A DNA stretch of 64,000 nucleotides from Brachynemurus nebulosus (lineage: Eukaryota > Arthropoda > Insecta > Neuroptera > Myrmeleontidae), in contig JAPWDM010000021.1 of the NCBI GenBank assembly GCA_035578155.1, positions 4,578,501 through 4,642,500 on the forward strand. Reading direction: 5' to 3'. Below, one piece after another: positions 41,120-53,217 of this stretch. The notes under the pieces were generated by a model. It was given only the letters and a program-made list of their open reading frames with translations. It was not told the DNA's origin and searched no databases. The position numbers and the translations under genes are program-made. How positions within the stretch are numbered: the stretch's first letter is position 1; each line of letters starts with the position of its first letter.

Positions 41120-42747
41120 CAAGTAAAGGTCCCGAGGCCGGACCTATCGATTTTGATGAAACTTACATATGTTGTAGAACACTAAAAGCTAAGGGACACG
41201 TATTTTTTTTTATCTGGGGAAAAACGGTTTGAAGGGGTGAAATCGCCCTCCAAAAATTGGGGTAAAAATTTAATTTTTCAAATATCTCGAAAACAGTAAG
41301 AGATAGAGCAAAAGTTTAAATTGGCGATATTACTCTTTTTTAAAGAGCTATCTATTGATATGCAATTTGTTCAAATTACATCAACAGGGGTGGTTGGGGG
41401 TTAATTTTACAAAAAGGGGGTGAAAAATAAACAATATAAAAATTTTGTTTACAGATTTGAAATCTACGTCAAAAAATCTAATTGACCTGTTTTTGCTCAA
41501 TATCTTAAAGTCTAGGGGTAGTTAACTAGAGGGTGGCTATGTCGAATAATTGTAATATTTGGGCATTTCAAGAAGTTCTTCTTCATGGAAAATAGCTTAG
41601 GACAATTAAAATAATGTAGAAATGAAATTCTCGAATTCAAAATTGAGTTTGAGTAGCATTGGAGAGGGGGTGAGTCACCCTCTTAAATTACATACTAGTT
41701 TATATACACTAATTTTTTTTAATTTAACACACTGATAGTGGGTAAAATAATGTCACAATAAGTGGTTCTGAAGTTGGACTATCATATGTAAGGTCTTTAT
41801 TAGGTTTGTTTTTCAATGGATATTATAGTTTTCCTTATCGAAAATTATCGATACCGAAAATTACATAACCTAACCTAAAATAACGAAACCTAATAAAAAC
41901 CTTACATACGATAGTCTAACTTCAGAACCATCTATTGTGACATTATTACCCCCTGTCAGTGTGTTAATTGCAAAAATTAGTGTATGTAAACTAGTATGTA
42001 ATTCAAGAGGGTGACTCACCCCCTCTCCAATGTTGTTTAAAATCAATTTTGAATTCGAGAATTTCATTTTAGTCCAACTTCAGAACCACTTATTGTGACA
42101 TTATTTTACCCACTATCAGTGTGTTAATAGCAAAAATTAGTTTATATAAACTAGTATGTAATTTAAGCGGGTGACTCACCCCCTCTCCAATGTTGCTCAA
42201 ACTCAATTTTGAATTCCAGAATTTCATTTCTACGTTATTCTAATTGTCTTAAGCTATTTTCCACGAAGAAGAACTTCTTGAAATACTCAAATTGTACGAC
42301 TATTCGACATAGTCACCCTCTAGTTAACTACCCCTAGACTTAATATTAGGACATTGAGCAAAAATAGGTCAATTAAATTTTTTGACGTAGATTTCAAATC
42401 TGTAAACAAAATTTTTATATTGTTTATTTTTCACTCCCTTTTTGCAAAATTAACCCCCAAATTTTAACCCCCAACCACCCCTGTTGATGTAATATGAACA
42501 AATTGCATATCAATAGATAGCTCTTTAAAAAAGAGCAATATCGCCAATTTAAACTTTTGTTCTATCTCTTACTGTTTTCGAGATATTTGAAAAATTAAAT
42601 TTTTACCCCAATTTTTGAAGGGCGATTTCACCCCTTCAAACCGTTTTTCCGCAGATAAAAAAAATACGTGTCCCTTAGTTTTTAGTGTTCTACAATATAT
42701 TTAAGTTTCATCGAAATCGATAGGTCCGGCCTCGGGACCTTTACTTG
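41120..42747 (+). mobile_element. Complete PIF/Harbinger-like fold-back element C in env
   Basis: 1628 bp, starting CAAGTAAAGGTCCCGAGGCC after TAA 41117-41119 and ending GGGACCTTTACTTG before TAA 42748-42750. It has long inverted arms of roughly 600 bp and an inner palindromic part with taacctaacctaa near 41868-41880. No transposase. It is the best full-length reference copy in this window. Confidence 0.9.
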
Positions 42748-42750
42748 TAA

Positions 42751-44076
42751 GTGTTATCGTTGATTTCCTGCCATATCTCTTGCTCGGCGTAGTATGTCTT
42801 GATATGACATTCTTTCGGGACTTTCTTCGTGGTGGGATCCAACAGTTTTGTTTCGCAGTTTTGATGTGTTAAGCTTGACGTGGTATGGATGTCGCTGCAC
42901 AAGTACCTTCCTTGTTCGTACTCTTGGCATTTATCCTTCGTCTTTTACGTAATATGCGTGGTCCGACTTAAATTGATTATTAGGTAAAGGTAATTAACGT
43001 GAATTATGGAAATTTGTTTCAGGTCTGTTGGATTGTGATTAGGTAATGGAAATAAGTGGTAAAGAATAAATTGATCTAATTTTATTACTGGTATTTTAAT
43101 TTCAACAACCAAAGTATGACCTAAATTAATTGGTTTGGCTTTAATAACCTTATAATAATTTTCTAAATTTTCCCATTTAGGTTCGAATGGTAAATTAAAA
43201 TTTTGACTCTGAATTAATTCGTCTAGCAGTGTTCTAGATGGTAAAATTTTGAAATCTACTAAATTATGTTTAGCCAACGTGATTGCATTTTCAAAATTTT
43301 CTAAAGTTGTAAACTTTATTAATTAAATTTCTTAATAGGATGATATGTTCATTTATGTTAATACTATGTAGTTCGCGGTCAAGTGCAATTTTTGTTTGAT
43401 TTATATTTTTATTGTATATCGTTATGTACGAATTTAACTCAGTCTCGATTGTACTGATCTCATTTTGTGTTTTGTTCATCTTTGACAATGAATCACTTAT
43501 AAGACGTATTTGAAACTGTACCATCATGTGAATCTTATCCTGATTGTTAACTAGGTTATTTATCGCGCCAGTGAAATATTGTGCATCGTCTGCGGATGGG
43601 TTTCCAGTAATTTTGTGCCAAAGAGACCCAATTACATCAAACCATCCATGCTCATATTCTACTTGTACAGACCGTTTTTTGCGCGTATGAGTATTATCTA
43701 AATTATAAAGATTTGTCAGATCGCTAAATGTTATTTTTAGTTCTGCTAGCTCGTTATTGAGTAATTGGAAATTTAGTTTACAATTAATATTTTCTTCAAT
43801 TAAATTACACATATGAGTAGATTGAGAATAAATATTTTCTGTACTAGATATCGTTTTAGTTAAATAGCTAATATTATAGATATTTAAAAGACTTATAAAA
43901 CTAGTAATTAATTTAACATCCCCTTCTACATTATAATAGACACCGGGATTATTATTTAATTTTGTTAATTCGTAACTACGATTTTGAACAACTTGGTTCA
44001 TTGATAGAATTGTTAACAATAGGAGGATGATTCTGATCATCATTGTTTTCATTATTTGTTTCGTCACCTGAAACAA
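42751..44076 (-). pseudogene. env: Provirus 2 env, N-terminal and middle portion
   Basis: An F-like envelope glycoprotein gene. The start shows a hydrophobic segment at 43995-44045 (IRIILLLLTILSMNQVV) that can serve as signal peptide. A basic furin-like site, RKKRS, lies near 43670, followed by YEHGWFDVIGSLWHKITG and the acidic DDAQYF, the pattern of the fusion subunit in errantivirus and baculovirus F proteins. A frameshift near 43285 separates this from the next part (42945-43277), and a stop near 42945 precedes a cysteine-rich block (CQEYEQGRYLC) that continues to 42751. The 5' end overlaps the integrase end in another frame, as in errantiviruses, where env is made from a spliced RNA. It has several lesions. 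Confidence 0.8.
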
Positions 44077-47000
44077 ATAATTTTAAGTGTTTAAAATGGT
44101 AGTTAACATTCTTTTTGCCTAATTTTAAAAGGGCTGTATGGTTATTATTTATCTTCAGGATTTTATAAGGCCCTTTAAATCTTGGGTTGATACCTTTCTT
44201 TAATAATTTCGTTTCGAGCAATACTTTGTCGCCTACTTTAAAATTATATTGTTTACTGGTTTTGTCATAGTATTTTTTGTTTGTTTCTTTGGAAATTTGT
44301 AGATTTTGCTTGGCTATTTCGCATAATGTTTTTAATTTATTTGTGATTTCTTCCGTAAATTGGTGATAAGATGGTGTGTGATTTGTGTTAGAAATTAATT
44401 TTGGGTTATTACCATATACGAGTTTATAAGGTGTTTCACCCGTTGATCGGTTTATGTGGGTGTTGTAACTAAAACAAGCTAAGTGAACATATTGGTCCCA
44501 ATTATCTTTATTTTCATTCGTAAATATTCTTAAGTAATCCTTCAAAGGACCGTGTGCGCGTTCTAATGACCCATTGGTAGATGGATTATAAGGCGTGGTT
44601 TGTTTGTGTCGTATATTAAGTATTTTGTTAATTTCTTTTATTAGGTCGGATGTAAAACTTCCGCCTCTGTCAGTTAGGATGGTGGTGGGGAACCCAAACC
44701 TAGTACAGTAATCAATGAAGCTACGTTAATTGCTTGCTGGTCACTGATTGGGTACGCTTGTAGGTACTTTGTTAATTCGCACTGAATAGTTAAAATGTAC
44801 TTATTATTATTTTAAGTAATATTAAATGGACCAATCAGGTCGAGCGTTATGCTATCGTTAAAGGTTGATGCCGTAGTGGTAATTAACATCGGAGGTTTGT
44901 TGTTTTTTGTATTTTTCTTAGCACGCTGACATTGTTCACATTCGTTAATGTATTTTTCAATGTCGCGAGACATGTTTTTCCAGAAATAACGTTGCTTAAT
45001 TGCTTGCAACGTTCTTTTAACACCTTGATGTCCACTAGTAATGTCACCATGGTGGTGTTTTATAATTTGAAGGCGTTCGTCCTTGTCTCTGACGATTTGC
45101 GTTCCTATTTTAAGGATATTTATTTTATACTGTTCGTCTGTATTAAAATAATATAATAATTTTTTAAATTGTTCATCAGTTATTGATAAGGTTAGTGATG
45201 GTATATCATAAAATGTTAATTCAACTTTGTTAGACGTTTGCGCTTGTGACATATTTAAGATCATGAACAAGTTATAAAGGCATTCAAATAAATTACCGGG
45301 TAAAATGGGGTCACGAGCGTTTTCTTTTGCAAATAATAGATAAATTGTTTTATCATTCTTTGAAGTGAAACAATGTACATCTTTAAATAAATTAATGCTA
45401 GCTAAATTAGTATTTGTTTTTACAAAATACGAACATTTACAATTATCCGAATTTATGGAGCTATATGGTAGAATTAAATTATTAATACTTTCTAAGGGTG
45501 TAGTTATCGTATTAAATTGAGGTGTTTGGATATTATCTTTCCATAGTAGAAAGTTCTCGTACGTTTTTTCGAGTACAAGATTGTCTATGACTAATACTGG
45601 TCGACTGAGTGTATCAGCATTAGTATTTGATTTACCAGATTTGTACTCAGTACGATAATCGTACTCTTCGAGTTTAACACGCCACCTAATAAGTCGCGAA
45701 GAGGGATCTTTATTGTTCATTAGCCATTCCAGGGCTTTATGGTCAGTTCGTATAAGGAATTTTTGTCCGTAAAGGTATGGTCGAAAATTTTTTACTGACT
45801 CTACAATTGCAAGTAATTCTTTTTCTGCCGTTGTATAAGATTCTTCGGCTGAGTTCAGGGTGCGCGAATAGTAGCTTACGAGCAAGTCGAGTGTATTGTC
45901 GTCATCCATTTGACTAAGAATTCCGGCTATCCCGAAATTTGATGCATCTGTTGTCAGAATGAACATTTTATCAAAGTTAGGGTACTGTAATATTGGTTTT
46001 TCTATTAGAGCGTTTTTTAACGTGTCAAATGCTTTTTGACAATCACCTGTCCATATGAATTTTGTATCTTTTTTAAGTAATAACGTTAGTGGTTTTGCTT
46101 TCTCCGAAAAATTTTTAATAAATTTCCGGTAGTAGCCTACCAGCCCTAAAAAAGATTATACATCTTTTGTGGTTTTTTGAGTTTTTAAATCTTGTATAGT
46201 TTTTATTTTTTTGGAATTAGGTCGTAAACCGTTTCGTGACCTAAATTTCGTGACGTTTAAATTTCGTGACCTAAATATTCGATGTTGTCGTGGAGAAATT
46301 CGCACTTGTCGATTTGCAATTTTAAATTGTGCTCTCAAACAGTTAAATACTTTTTGTACTCGTTGATTGTGTTCGTCAATTGTTGTTCTAAAGACAACAA
46401 TATCACCGTAAAGAATTTTTTTTTAAAACTATGTTCATTAGGCGTTGGAAAGTTGCCGGAGCGTTGCGTAATCCAAATGGCATTCGGACATACTCGAAAT
46501 GTCCTCCGAGAATTGTGTAAGCCGTTTTGTGACAATCTTTGGGATTTATTAAAATCTGGTGGAAACCGGACGCGAGATCAAGAGTACTAAAGTATTTGGC
46601 GTTACCAAGATGGGATACGATATCCTCAATGTTTGGTAGGGGGTATTTATCCTCTATGCTGACGTTGTTGAGTCGTCTATAGTCTGTAACGATCCGCCAT
46701 TTTTGCTTGCCGCTGGCATCAAGTTTCTTTGGAACCACCCATATAGGTGCACTATATGGAGAGTTTGATTCCTTAATTATGCCGTTGTCAAGCATCTCTT
46801 TGATCTGCTTTTTCACTTCAATTTCATGAATTTTCGGAAATCTATAATTTTTTGCGTGTATTGGGGTAGGATCAGTCACCTGGATTTCATGATATAGGGT
46901 ATTTGTATGAGTTAATTTCTCGTTAGGTGAATGAAATAAATCTACATTTTGTTTACACAAATTAATTAGTTTGTCACGTATAGAATTATCGTTTATATGA

Positions 47001-47524
47001 TTGAGTCTTATATTTTCGCAAATAAAGTTAATTTTACTATTTTGTACATTATAAATGTTGTTTGTTTTAAATGTTATTGAGGATGGATTCGTATTAATTG
47101 TTGCCCCGTAATGTGTTAAAAAATCTATTCCAAGAACGCCATCATGTGGGGTATTTATAACATTTTCATCGATTACCTGAAATTTATATGGGAATTTATT
47201 CCCATCTGGCATAAAAAGATTAATAGACCCTAGCGTCTCTTTATATTCCGTTTCTAGTCCTCTAATTATTACTTTGTTTAAGGGATCGTAAATATTATTT
47301 GATAATTTTTTATTATGTACGAGAGAAATACTTGCCCCAGTATCTATAAGAAAAGTTAGCTGACTATCTTTGCTCTCGTTACATCTAAATGTTAATTTTT
47401 GAGTGTTATGATTACCTAGGTTAAGTATTCGATAGGAGTCGAATCGTGTGTTTCGTAGGTTACTTGTGAGCCTGTTGGTTGAATCGGCTGTTCGACTCCG
47501 ACAGTCGATTAATTCGAGTTTAAA
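43976..47524 (-). pseudogene. pol: Provirus 2 pol (protease, RT, RNase H, integrase), damaged
   Basis: Entered from gag by a -1 shift at 47518-47524. Protease FLIDTGASISLV near 47325-47355; RT with WRIVTDYRRLNNVS near 46690-46720 and FGLRNAPATFQRLMN near 46440-46480. A T run near 46415-46423 shifts the frame, and the usual catalytic YxDD box is absent: the sequence reads ILYGDIVVF, a small deletion. A short tandem repeat (tttcgtgac) near 46236-46275 adds another lesion. RNase H is clear (ILTTDASNFGIAG, LSRP). Integrase has the zinc site HHHGDITSGHQGVK...CEQCQRAK near 44920-45060, a stop near 44812, a frameshift near 44700, and then the rest of the core and tail (43976-44545). It cannot encode active enzymes. 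Confidence 0.85.
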
Positions 47525-48483
47525 TGCTCGTTTTGATTATTCCTGAATGGTGGAGGATTATTATTATTACTAAACGATTGTGCGTATTTTTTCTTCCTAC
47601 ATTCCTGTTCTATATGGCCTTTAAATTTGCAATAATTACAGATTTTTATGTTAGGATTGTTATGTTGTTGGTTAAAATTGTTATTTACTGGTTTGTTCCT
47701 ATAATCGCGTGTGTTGTGTGTTTTTACGCGGCAATTTTTACAATATTTATTTTGTTGATGTGGATTATTATTTTGTAAATTCCTACTTGTATTTTGTATG
47801 CGAATGAAGCTTTCTTCTTCAAGCGCTTCTTTTAATGCGTCGCTTAATGATTTTAATTTTGGATTTGTTAGACGCAGTCTTTGTGAAATTTGAGGGATGC
47901 AGCCTGTTATAAAACGGTTACAAAATGATTCTTCTATTATGGGAGCTAAAATGTTATATTGATGCTTAGTTTGTTCATATCTAAGGTTGGACATTCTTTC
48001 CATTTTTAATTGATTGATTCGCGTATAAAACGAAATGATAGTTTCATTTGGTTTTTGCGAAAGGGTCGCGAGTTCTTTTTCTATGTGAATAGTTGTACGA
48101 CGCGAGCTATGAAAGGGGTGAATTATATCACGTAAACTATCGTATGTTAGGTCCCTACTAATAAGCTGTATACCTAAATCATACGGCAACTGGTTCGCGG
48201 TAAACCGAATTATTTCAGTTTCCTGTTCTGGAGCGTAATTTATAGTGTTGTGTACGCGTCTCAAAAAGTCTAATGCACCTGTTGGTGTATTATCAAAGCG
48301 TCCTATCCAGTCTCTAAAATTTATGTGTTTATAGCCTGGATAGTTACTTTCACTAAGTGTTTCATCGTTATTTGACCTATTTAAGCTAGTTGCAAATTCT
48401 TTAATTTGATTTAATTGCTCAGGTGAAAATTTTGAGAAATCAACAACCGTTGAGCTAGAGCTAGAAGGTTCTAGTTCTTCCAT
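47509..48483 (-). CDS. gag: Provirus 2 Gag
   Basis: A 324-residue structural protein. Residues about 45-230 match a gypsy-type capsid region (FRDWIGRFDNTPTGALDFLR, IISFYTRINQLKMERM). The C-terminus is Asn-rich and has two zinc-knuckle-like sites: a degenerate one (CKNCRVKTHNTRDYR, last Cys replaced) and a good CCHC (CNYCKFKGHIEQEC) near 47595-47640. The ATG at 48483 follows a leader with a primer binding site candidate at 48834-48854. The frame is intact although pol and env are broken. Confidence 0.85.
   Translation of the reverse strand: MEELEPSSSSSTVVDFSKFSPEQLNQIKEFATSLNRSNNDETLSESNYPGYKHINFRDWIGRFDNTPTGALDFLRRVHNTINYAPEQETEIIRFTANQLPYDLGIQLISRDLTYDSLRDIIHPFHSSRRTTIHIEKELATLSQKPNETIISFYTRINQLKMERMSNLRYEQTKHQYNILAPIIEESFCNRFITGCIPQISQRLRLTNPKLKSLSDALKEALEEESFIRIQNTSRNLQNNNPHQQNKYCKNCRVKTHNTRDYRNKPVNNNFNQQHNNPNIKICNYCKFKGHIEQECRKKKYAQSFSNNNNPPPFRNNQNEHLNSN
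47518..47524 (-). promoter_or_regulatory. -1 frameshift heptamer T-TTA-AAC at gag/pol junction of provirus 2
   Basis: Gag reads CAT TTA AAC, giving T TTA AAC in the correct phase three codons before the gag stop at 47509-47511. The -1 frame continues as pol into the protease. This heptamer is a well-known slippery sequence in retroviruses and coronaviruses. Confidence 0.75.
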
Positions 48484-48833
48484 ATTATTCGGAATTGTGT
48501 CTGTTACGTTTAGCTTTAGGTTTTGAAAAGAAAATACCAGACTATCTAATGATTCAGTAGAATGATAGGATCTGGCAGTTGCAATTGAAAAATTTAAACT
48601 ATTTTGCGAGGAATCAATGTTAAAGGGTAAGTCAATTACAAGTCGAACAAAAGCATATACGAAAAAAGACTTACAGTTTTATTGATGTTCCTCTCGTTTT
48701 CAATTCCTGGACTTGTAGAGCGTGAAGACTGGGTTCAATGTGACGTTGTGTAGCTCGTACCAATGAATACCAATTGCGAGTGTAGTGTTTTCTTGGTTGC
48801 TGCGCTGGACTGCTTTCCACGGTTAGCTTCAAT

Positions 48834-48854
48834 CGGATCCTGGCAGGATCGCCA
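48834..48854 (-). other. Candidate primer binding site (tRNA-Arg type)
   Basis: The minus strand reads TGGCGATCCTGCCAGGATCC, which could pair with a tRNA 3' end finishing GGCAGGATCGCCA. It begins with TGG and lies between the inferred LTR and gag, as expected. The tRNA identity is a guess from memory. Confidence 0.5.
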
Positions 48855-49402
48855 GTTTTTTGTGTCATGCCACGAGATTTTCCGTTGAATAAAGTACCGT
48901 CCCGGATATAACTTCGTAGATGCGAAGCTTATTCGTATTTGAACCACACAAATAGATGATTGATGAGTTTTTTATATAGGATCGCCAGATGCATTTGTTA
49001 AGTAAAATGCAACAAAAACCTTATTAATAATTTTTAAAATCACTTATTGTTGAAAACACTTTTACTGAAAGATATTGCTCTAAATTTAAGAAATGAAAAA
49101 TAAGTTTAAATTTTAACAATCAAATTTTATTTAAAATATAAGTATTTTTTACATAGTAACGGTGCACCGTTACTTTTGAATTAATACAGACTGAATTAAA
49201 ATTGACTGAATGATTGAATTGTTTGGGGTAGCGTATTTATACAATTTTTATTGTCATTAAAATAAAGATAAATCGTTCTTGAAAATTCAATGTCCGCTTT
49301 GTAATGACAACATTGGAATTTGTCCTTGGCTTGGTTGCTGTATGTAGTTATTGACGTTGGCGGCATACTGGCGTGGAATGTATTTCGCTGTGGGCATCAC
49401 AA
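48855..49402 (-). repeat. Inferred 5' LTR of provirus 2
   Basis: The region upstream of the primer site, with a TATA-like TATATAAAA on the minus strand near 48968-48978 and a possible start TGTGATGCCC near 49402. No second LTR is available to confirm the limits. Confidence 0.35.
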
Positions 49403-49808
49403 GCATGCATAACGTTGTGCACTACTATAGGTCTATAGGTACTTAAGCATATAGAATCAATTAACACAACCAATTTTAGCAAAACTGATTAGTGATTATT
49501 TAATTATTTCTTTTTAACTCTTAAGTATATAATATCACAAAATCACAAAATCAAAAAAGCATGTAATATTAGACCCCGGGATAAACTTGTTCTTTTTATT
49601 CAGTTGTTATAGAGTTACTACGTTTCTCTTGTTAGAAACCAAAAAAGAAACCACCAAGGAATATTATATTTTCTCTACAAATAAAATTCAGTAGGTACAT
49701 TTCAAAATTCTATAGATAAACATTTATGATAGTATGAGGCAGATATTCTGTTTTTATTTGATGTATTAACTCGTTTGTCACTTTATTCTGGAAAACTGGA
49801 AGACAAAA
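49403..49808. other. No gene recognised
   Basis: AT-rich DNA leading into an (AAT)n tract at 49816-49856. Confidence 0.4.
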
Positions 49809-49813
49809 GTTAA

Positions 49814-49858
<45 letters not shown>

Positions 49859-49865
49859 CGGACGG

Positions 49866-49905
49866 TGACGGTGTTTGTATTCAGTCCGAATACAAACACC
49901 GTCAC
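49866..49905. repeat. 18-bp hairpin at the 5' end of a truncated retroelement
   Basis: GTGACGGTGTTTGTATTC and GAATACAAACACCGTCAC flank a 5-nt loop. The right arm is coding sequence of the element; the left arm is an inverted copy placed before it, as seen when reverse transcription folds back at a truncated end. Confidence 0.8.
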
Positions 49906-50949
49906 GACCAGGTTGGCAAAATCATATACCAGAAACTAGCGGTTAAGCACCACCTTATAACCGATAAAACACCTTACTACAAGCTCACACCAAAAGTAGT
50001 AGCGGAGAATGACTCCTGTAGACTTTACTGGGATCGGTCGATTATTACAGATAAGACCATAAATCATAATCGACCAGATATCACCTTCGTAATGAAAAAC
50101 ACTAAGACAACCTATCTGATCGATATTGCGGTTCCAAATACACACAACTTACAAAAAACACACGCAGTTAAATTGGATAAATACACTGACCTCGCAGCCG
50201 AAATAAAACAACAATGGCGAATGGAACATGTCCACATCGTTCCAATAGTGCTCAGTGCCACCGGGGTCATTCCACACACACTACATAATAGTTTGAGCCT
50301 CTTGGGTCTCCCAAAATACACATATGTCATTATGCAAAAGGCAGTGATCATAAACACGTGTCGTATAGTACGGAAGTTCCTCAGTAATACGAATCCGACT
50401 GCGATATGTGAAAGCACAAGACCTGCTTCTACTCCATCTGAGCCATCTACAGTGAGCGAACAATACACTGACACTCATCCTACTGACACACAACACACAT
50501 ACATAAACACACAATACACTAACACTGAAAGACAAACACTTAACACACATACAGATCCAGATTCGTCTGATGGAGAGGGGGGATCGAACAACTGCCGCAC
50601 TGTCACTGTTACCGCTCTGGTGCACAATCCTCCCCAATTCAATAACACACAAGGTCCGTCAACCTCTGTACCATCTAAACGCGCAGTTCCAGGAACACCC
50701 GATCTTAATGAGCAATTTGATGAACCAGAAAACATCTACACCAAGAAACGTAAAATAGAAAGACACATCCACACACATACACAAACACACACACAAACAC
50801 AAACAGTCCTTTCCCTTCCCTCTGTCCCTACTCCTACCTACCATCTGAGGACACGAAAACGAACTAGGCTTTCACAGCCCTCTGTCATTGAGCCAACATC
50901 TACGCTCCCACAAAAGTCTCGCCGTACGACCCAGTGTACACCAAAATAG
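49885..50949 (+). pseudogene. Restriction-like endonuclease domain of a non-LTR retrotransposon, 5'-truncated
   Basis: A C-terminal piece of an R2/R4/NeSL-type polyprotein. The frame opens in the hairpin with EYKHRHDQVGKIIYQKLAVK, then RPDITFVMKNTKTTYLIDIA: RPD followed fourteen residues later by Asp, the signature of restriction-like endonucleases that nick the target. Next come conserved LGLPKYTYVIMQKAVIINTC and IVRKFLS. Beyond about residue 175 the protein is Thr/Ser/Pro-rich with tandem HTHTQT runs, likely disordered and not usual after this domain. RT and upstream zinc fingers are missing. The copy is flanked by AAT repeats on both sides (49816-49856, 51150-51161), and its 3' UTR covers 50950-51149. 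Confidence 0.7.
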
Positions 50950-51477
50950 ACGAATAACACCTCGTTTCAAGTAGCAACAACAACAATATAGGGAGTGATG
51001 TGACAAACCCGTCCGTGAATGTACTACGGTACTTTTACGGATTGGTTTGGCACATTACCCTTCCACAGAGCCTAATACCTTGCATAATGCCGGTATAGGT
51101 GAATGTTACCCAGTACTGTCCTACTGAGTAGTGAGCGCCAGGTTGGCGTAAAAGTCTATAATAATAATAATTCCATACATCCACTTTACAATATTCACAC
51201 AACTACATATTGCTAGATTTTCCAGAAGTTTGCCCAAGCAAAGACGGAATAAAATAAAAAATATATAAAACAAACTAATGTACTAGTTAATATTCTAAAG
51301 ATTGATTACATACAAAATATTTTTTCTTTTATTCTATTTTTACATCTCTTTCTATTATTCAAAATTATTACAAAAAACAAAATAATAAAACTCAACAAGA
51401 ATATAATTAAATTGTAATTTTTCGATTATATCGAATGATCATTTTCCATATTATACTACGTACAAGTAGAGCAAAGA
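50950..51477. other. 3' UTR of the RLE element, then AT-rich flank
   Basis: 50950-51149 is probably the 3' UTR, ending near a second copy of ccaggttggc (51131-51140; the first is at 49908-49917). An AAT tract and AT-rich DNA follow. No gene. Confidence 0.5.
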
Positions 51478-51864
51478 TTATTCATTGAGTATAAAATTTC
51501 TCAACAGTAAACTATTATAAATAAAATTAAATGTATTGATGATATACGATCTGTCATTAAATTTTACAAATTCCTTAATTGGTACAAAGTTAACACCTTT
51601 ATCTCTAAGCCAGAAGTCTCTATAATGCTCATATATTGGACACTTTTGAATTATGTGTTCTAATGTTTCATTTTCTCCTAAGTTACAAATACTGCAGCGT
51701 ACATCGGTTTTTATGATATATTTGAAGCCTTTAAAATTGAAATGGAGATTATTATTTTGATGGAGACGCAATTGGGCAATGACTCTAGTGATTGTAATTA
51801 GAATAAAAGTTAGAATAATAGAGACAATAGGTCTCATTAGTACATAACGGTAAAACAAGCACAT
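51478..51864 (-). pseudogene. Non-LTR ORF2 C-terminal fragment
   Basis: 128 residues including the motif C-x2-C-x9-H-x4-C (CSIC...H...C) near 51643-51700, and ending RNFILNE, almost the same last residues as the other ORF2 copies (RSFIINE, RSFAINE, REFIINS). The N-terminal 30 residues look unrelated. It is a short 5'-truncated fragment of the same clade. No target duplication was identified. Confidence 0.65.
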
Positions 51865-52079
51865 ATGCGATCCAGAATCAATGTATCGCTATTTAAAAGG
51901 AGGGTTAAAATTATCTGTTGACGAAGTTCATCTCCTAAAGTAAAATATGTAATTGATAAAAATAATAAATATTTCGACAAAAAAATACTCTCTCCAAAAT
52001 TTTAGACACACTTACTATTAGTCTATTAATGTATTTACGTTTGGTGTTACAATTCTCTGTTGTATTTTTATTTGTTGTG

Positions 52080-53186
52080 TTCTGTGTGATTTTATTGTTG
52101 GAAACATTAAAAGAAAAATAGGGAAGTGCGCAAAAAAAGACACGTTTTAAGTTTAGATGATAAGTGTGATTAGGGCGGTTAAAAGTGGTGAATCAATAAG
52201 TACTCTCGCCAAAAAATACAATATTCATTCAACCAAAATCTCTCATTTAACTAAAAATAAAGAAAATATTTTAAAATTTTTTGAAAAAGTGCAGCAAGAA
52301 GGAGGACCATCACGAAAAAAAAATTAGCAGCCCTTTTCAACCCGAATTGGAAGAAACTGTTTTTACGTGGTTCATTCTAGTGCGTAGTTTAGGGGAAATG
52401 ATTAGTGGTCCAATTTTAAAAGAGAAGGCCCAATTTTTTGCCAAGTCAATGGGGACTAAAAAACTTTAAGGCCAGTGAGGGTTGGCTTAATCGATTTAAA
52501 CAACGCCATCATATACGCCAGTTATCTTTGAAAGGTGAACAACTTTCAGCCAATCCTGAAAATGCTGGTGAATTTATAACATATTTTAAAAGAATTCTAT
52601 CTGAAGCACAGAACAGCTTTGATAGAATTTACAACGCCGATGAAACTGGGCTGTATTGGAAATGTCTTCCACAAAAATCATTAGCAACAGCGTCACAATC
52701 ATCGGCATATGGTTATAAAAAACCTAAAGACCGCATTACAGTAATGTTGTGCAGTAATGCCACTGGTGATAATAAAATGCCCCATTTCATTATCGGAAGA
52801 TACCAGAACCCCAGATGTTTTAAAAATGTAAAAAAATTGCCTGTGTTATATCAGGCAAAAAAAAATAGTTGGATGAATTCCACCGGTTTCGTAACGTCCT
52901 TAATACAACCAATGGACCAAAGTGTTATTGAAAAGTTCAAAAAAATATATAGAAAAAATTTATTAAGAAAATTGTTGTGTGAATCATAAAATTATAATAT
53001 TAGTGAATTTAGAAAAAAATTTGATTGTTTCAAAATAATTAATAGTGCTTGGGAATGCATACCGGAAAAAAACATTCAAAACTCCTGGAAAAAGCTTTGT
53101 GGAGACATAAAATCCGACCCAGATATTACAGAAGAAATTCAGACCTTAACCAGTGAATTTGTTTCATCATGTACGGCGTGGCAGGA

Positions 53187-53190
<4 letters not shown>
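52080..53190 (+). pseudogene. Tigger/pogo transposase, N-terminal and catalytic part
   Basis: CENP-B-like transposase. The order is a helix-turn-helix (AVKSGESISTLAKKYNIHST) near 52175-52235; a second HTH of CENPB/Tc5 type (GPILKEKAQFF, SEGWLNRFKQRH) near 52410-52510; then the DDE_1 domain with Asp in YNADETGLYWK near 52630. Frames change near 52160, 52320 and 52450. After WMNSTGF (52872-52890) the sequence jumps to VTSLIQPMDQSVIEKFK, so roughly 100 residues with the second catalytic Asp are deleted. The gene continues to 53190, where a non-LTR element is inserted, and resumes at 57805. It is inactive. Confidence 0.75.

Positions 53191-53217
<27 letters not shown>

Noticed and set aside
48671..48947. 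Two overlapping minus-strand open frames upstream of gag
   Set aside because: They lie in the leader and inferred LTR of provirus 2 and overlap the primer-site candidate; no protein resemblance.
50112..50844. Minus-strand frames opposite the RLE gene
   Set aside because: Shadows of the Thr/His-rich coding strand, including Cys/Val runs from CA-rich repeats.
53191..53216. AAT run taken as an ordinary microsatellite
   Set aside because: Its position directly after a 16-bp target duplication shows that it is the 3' tail of the non-LTR element.
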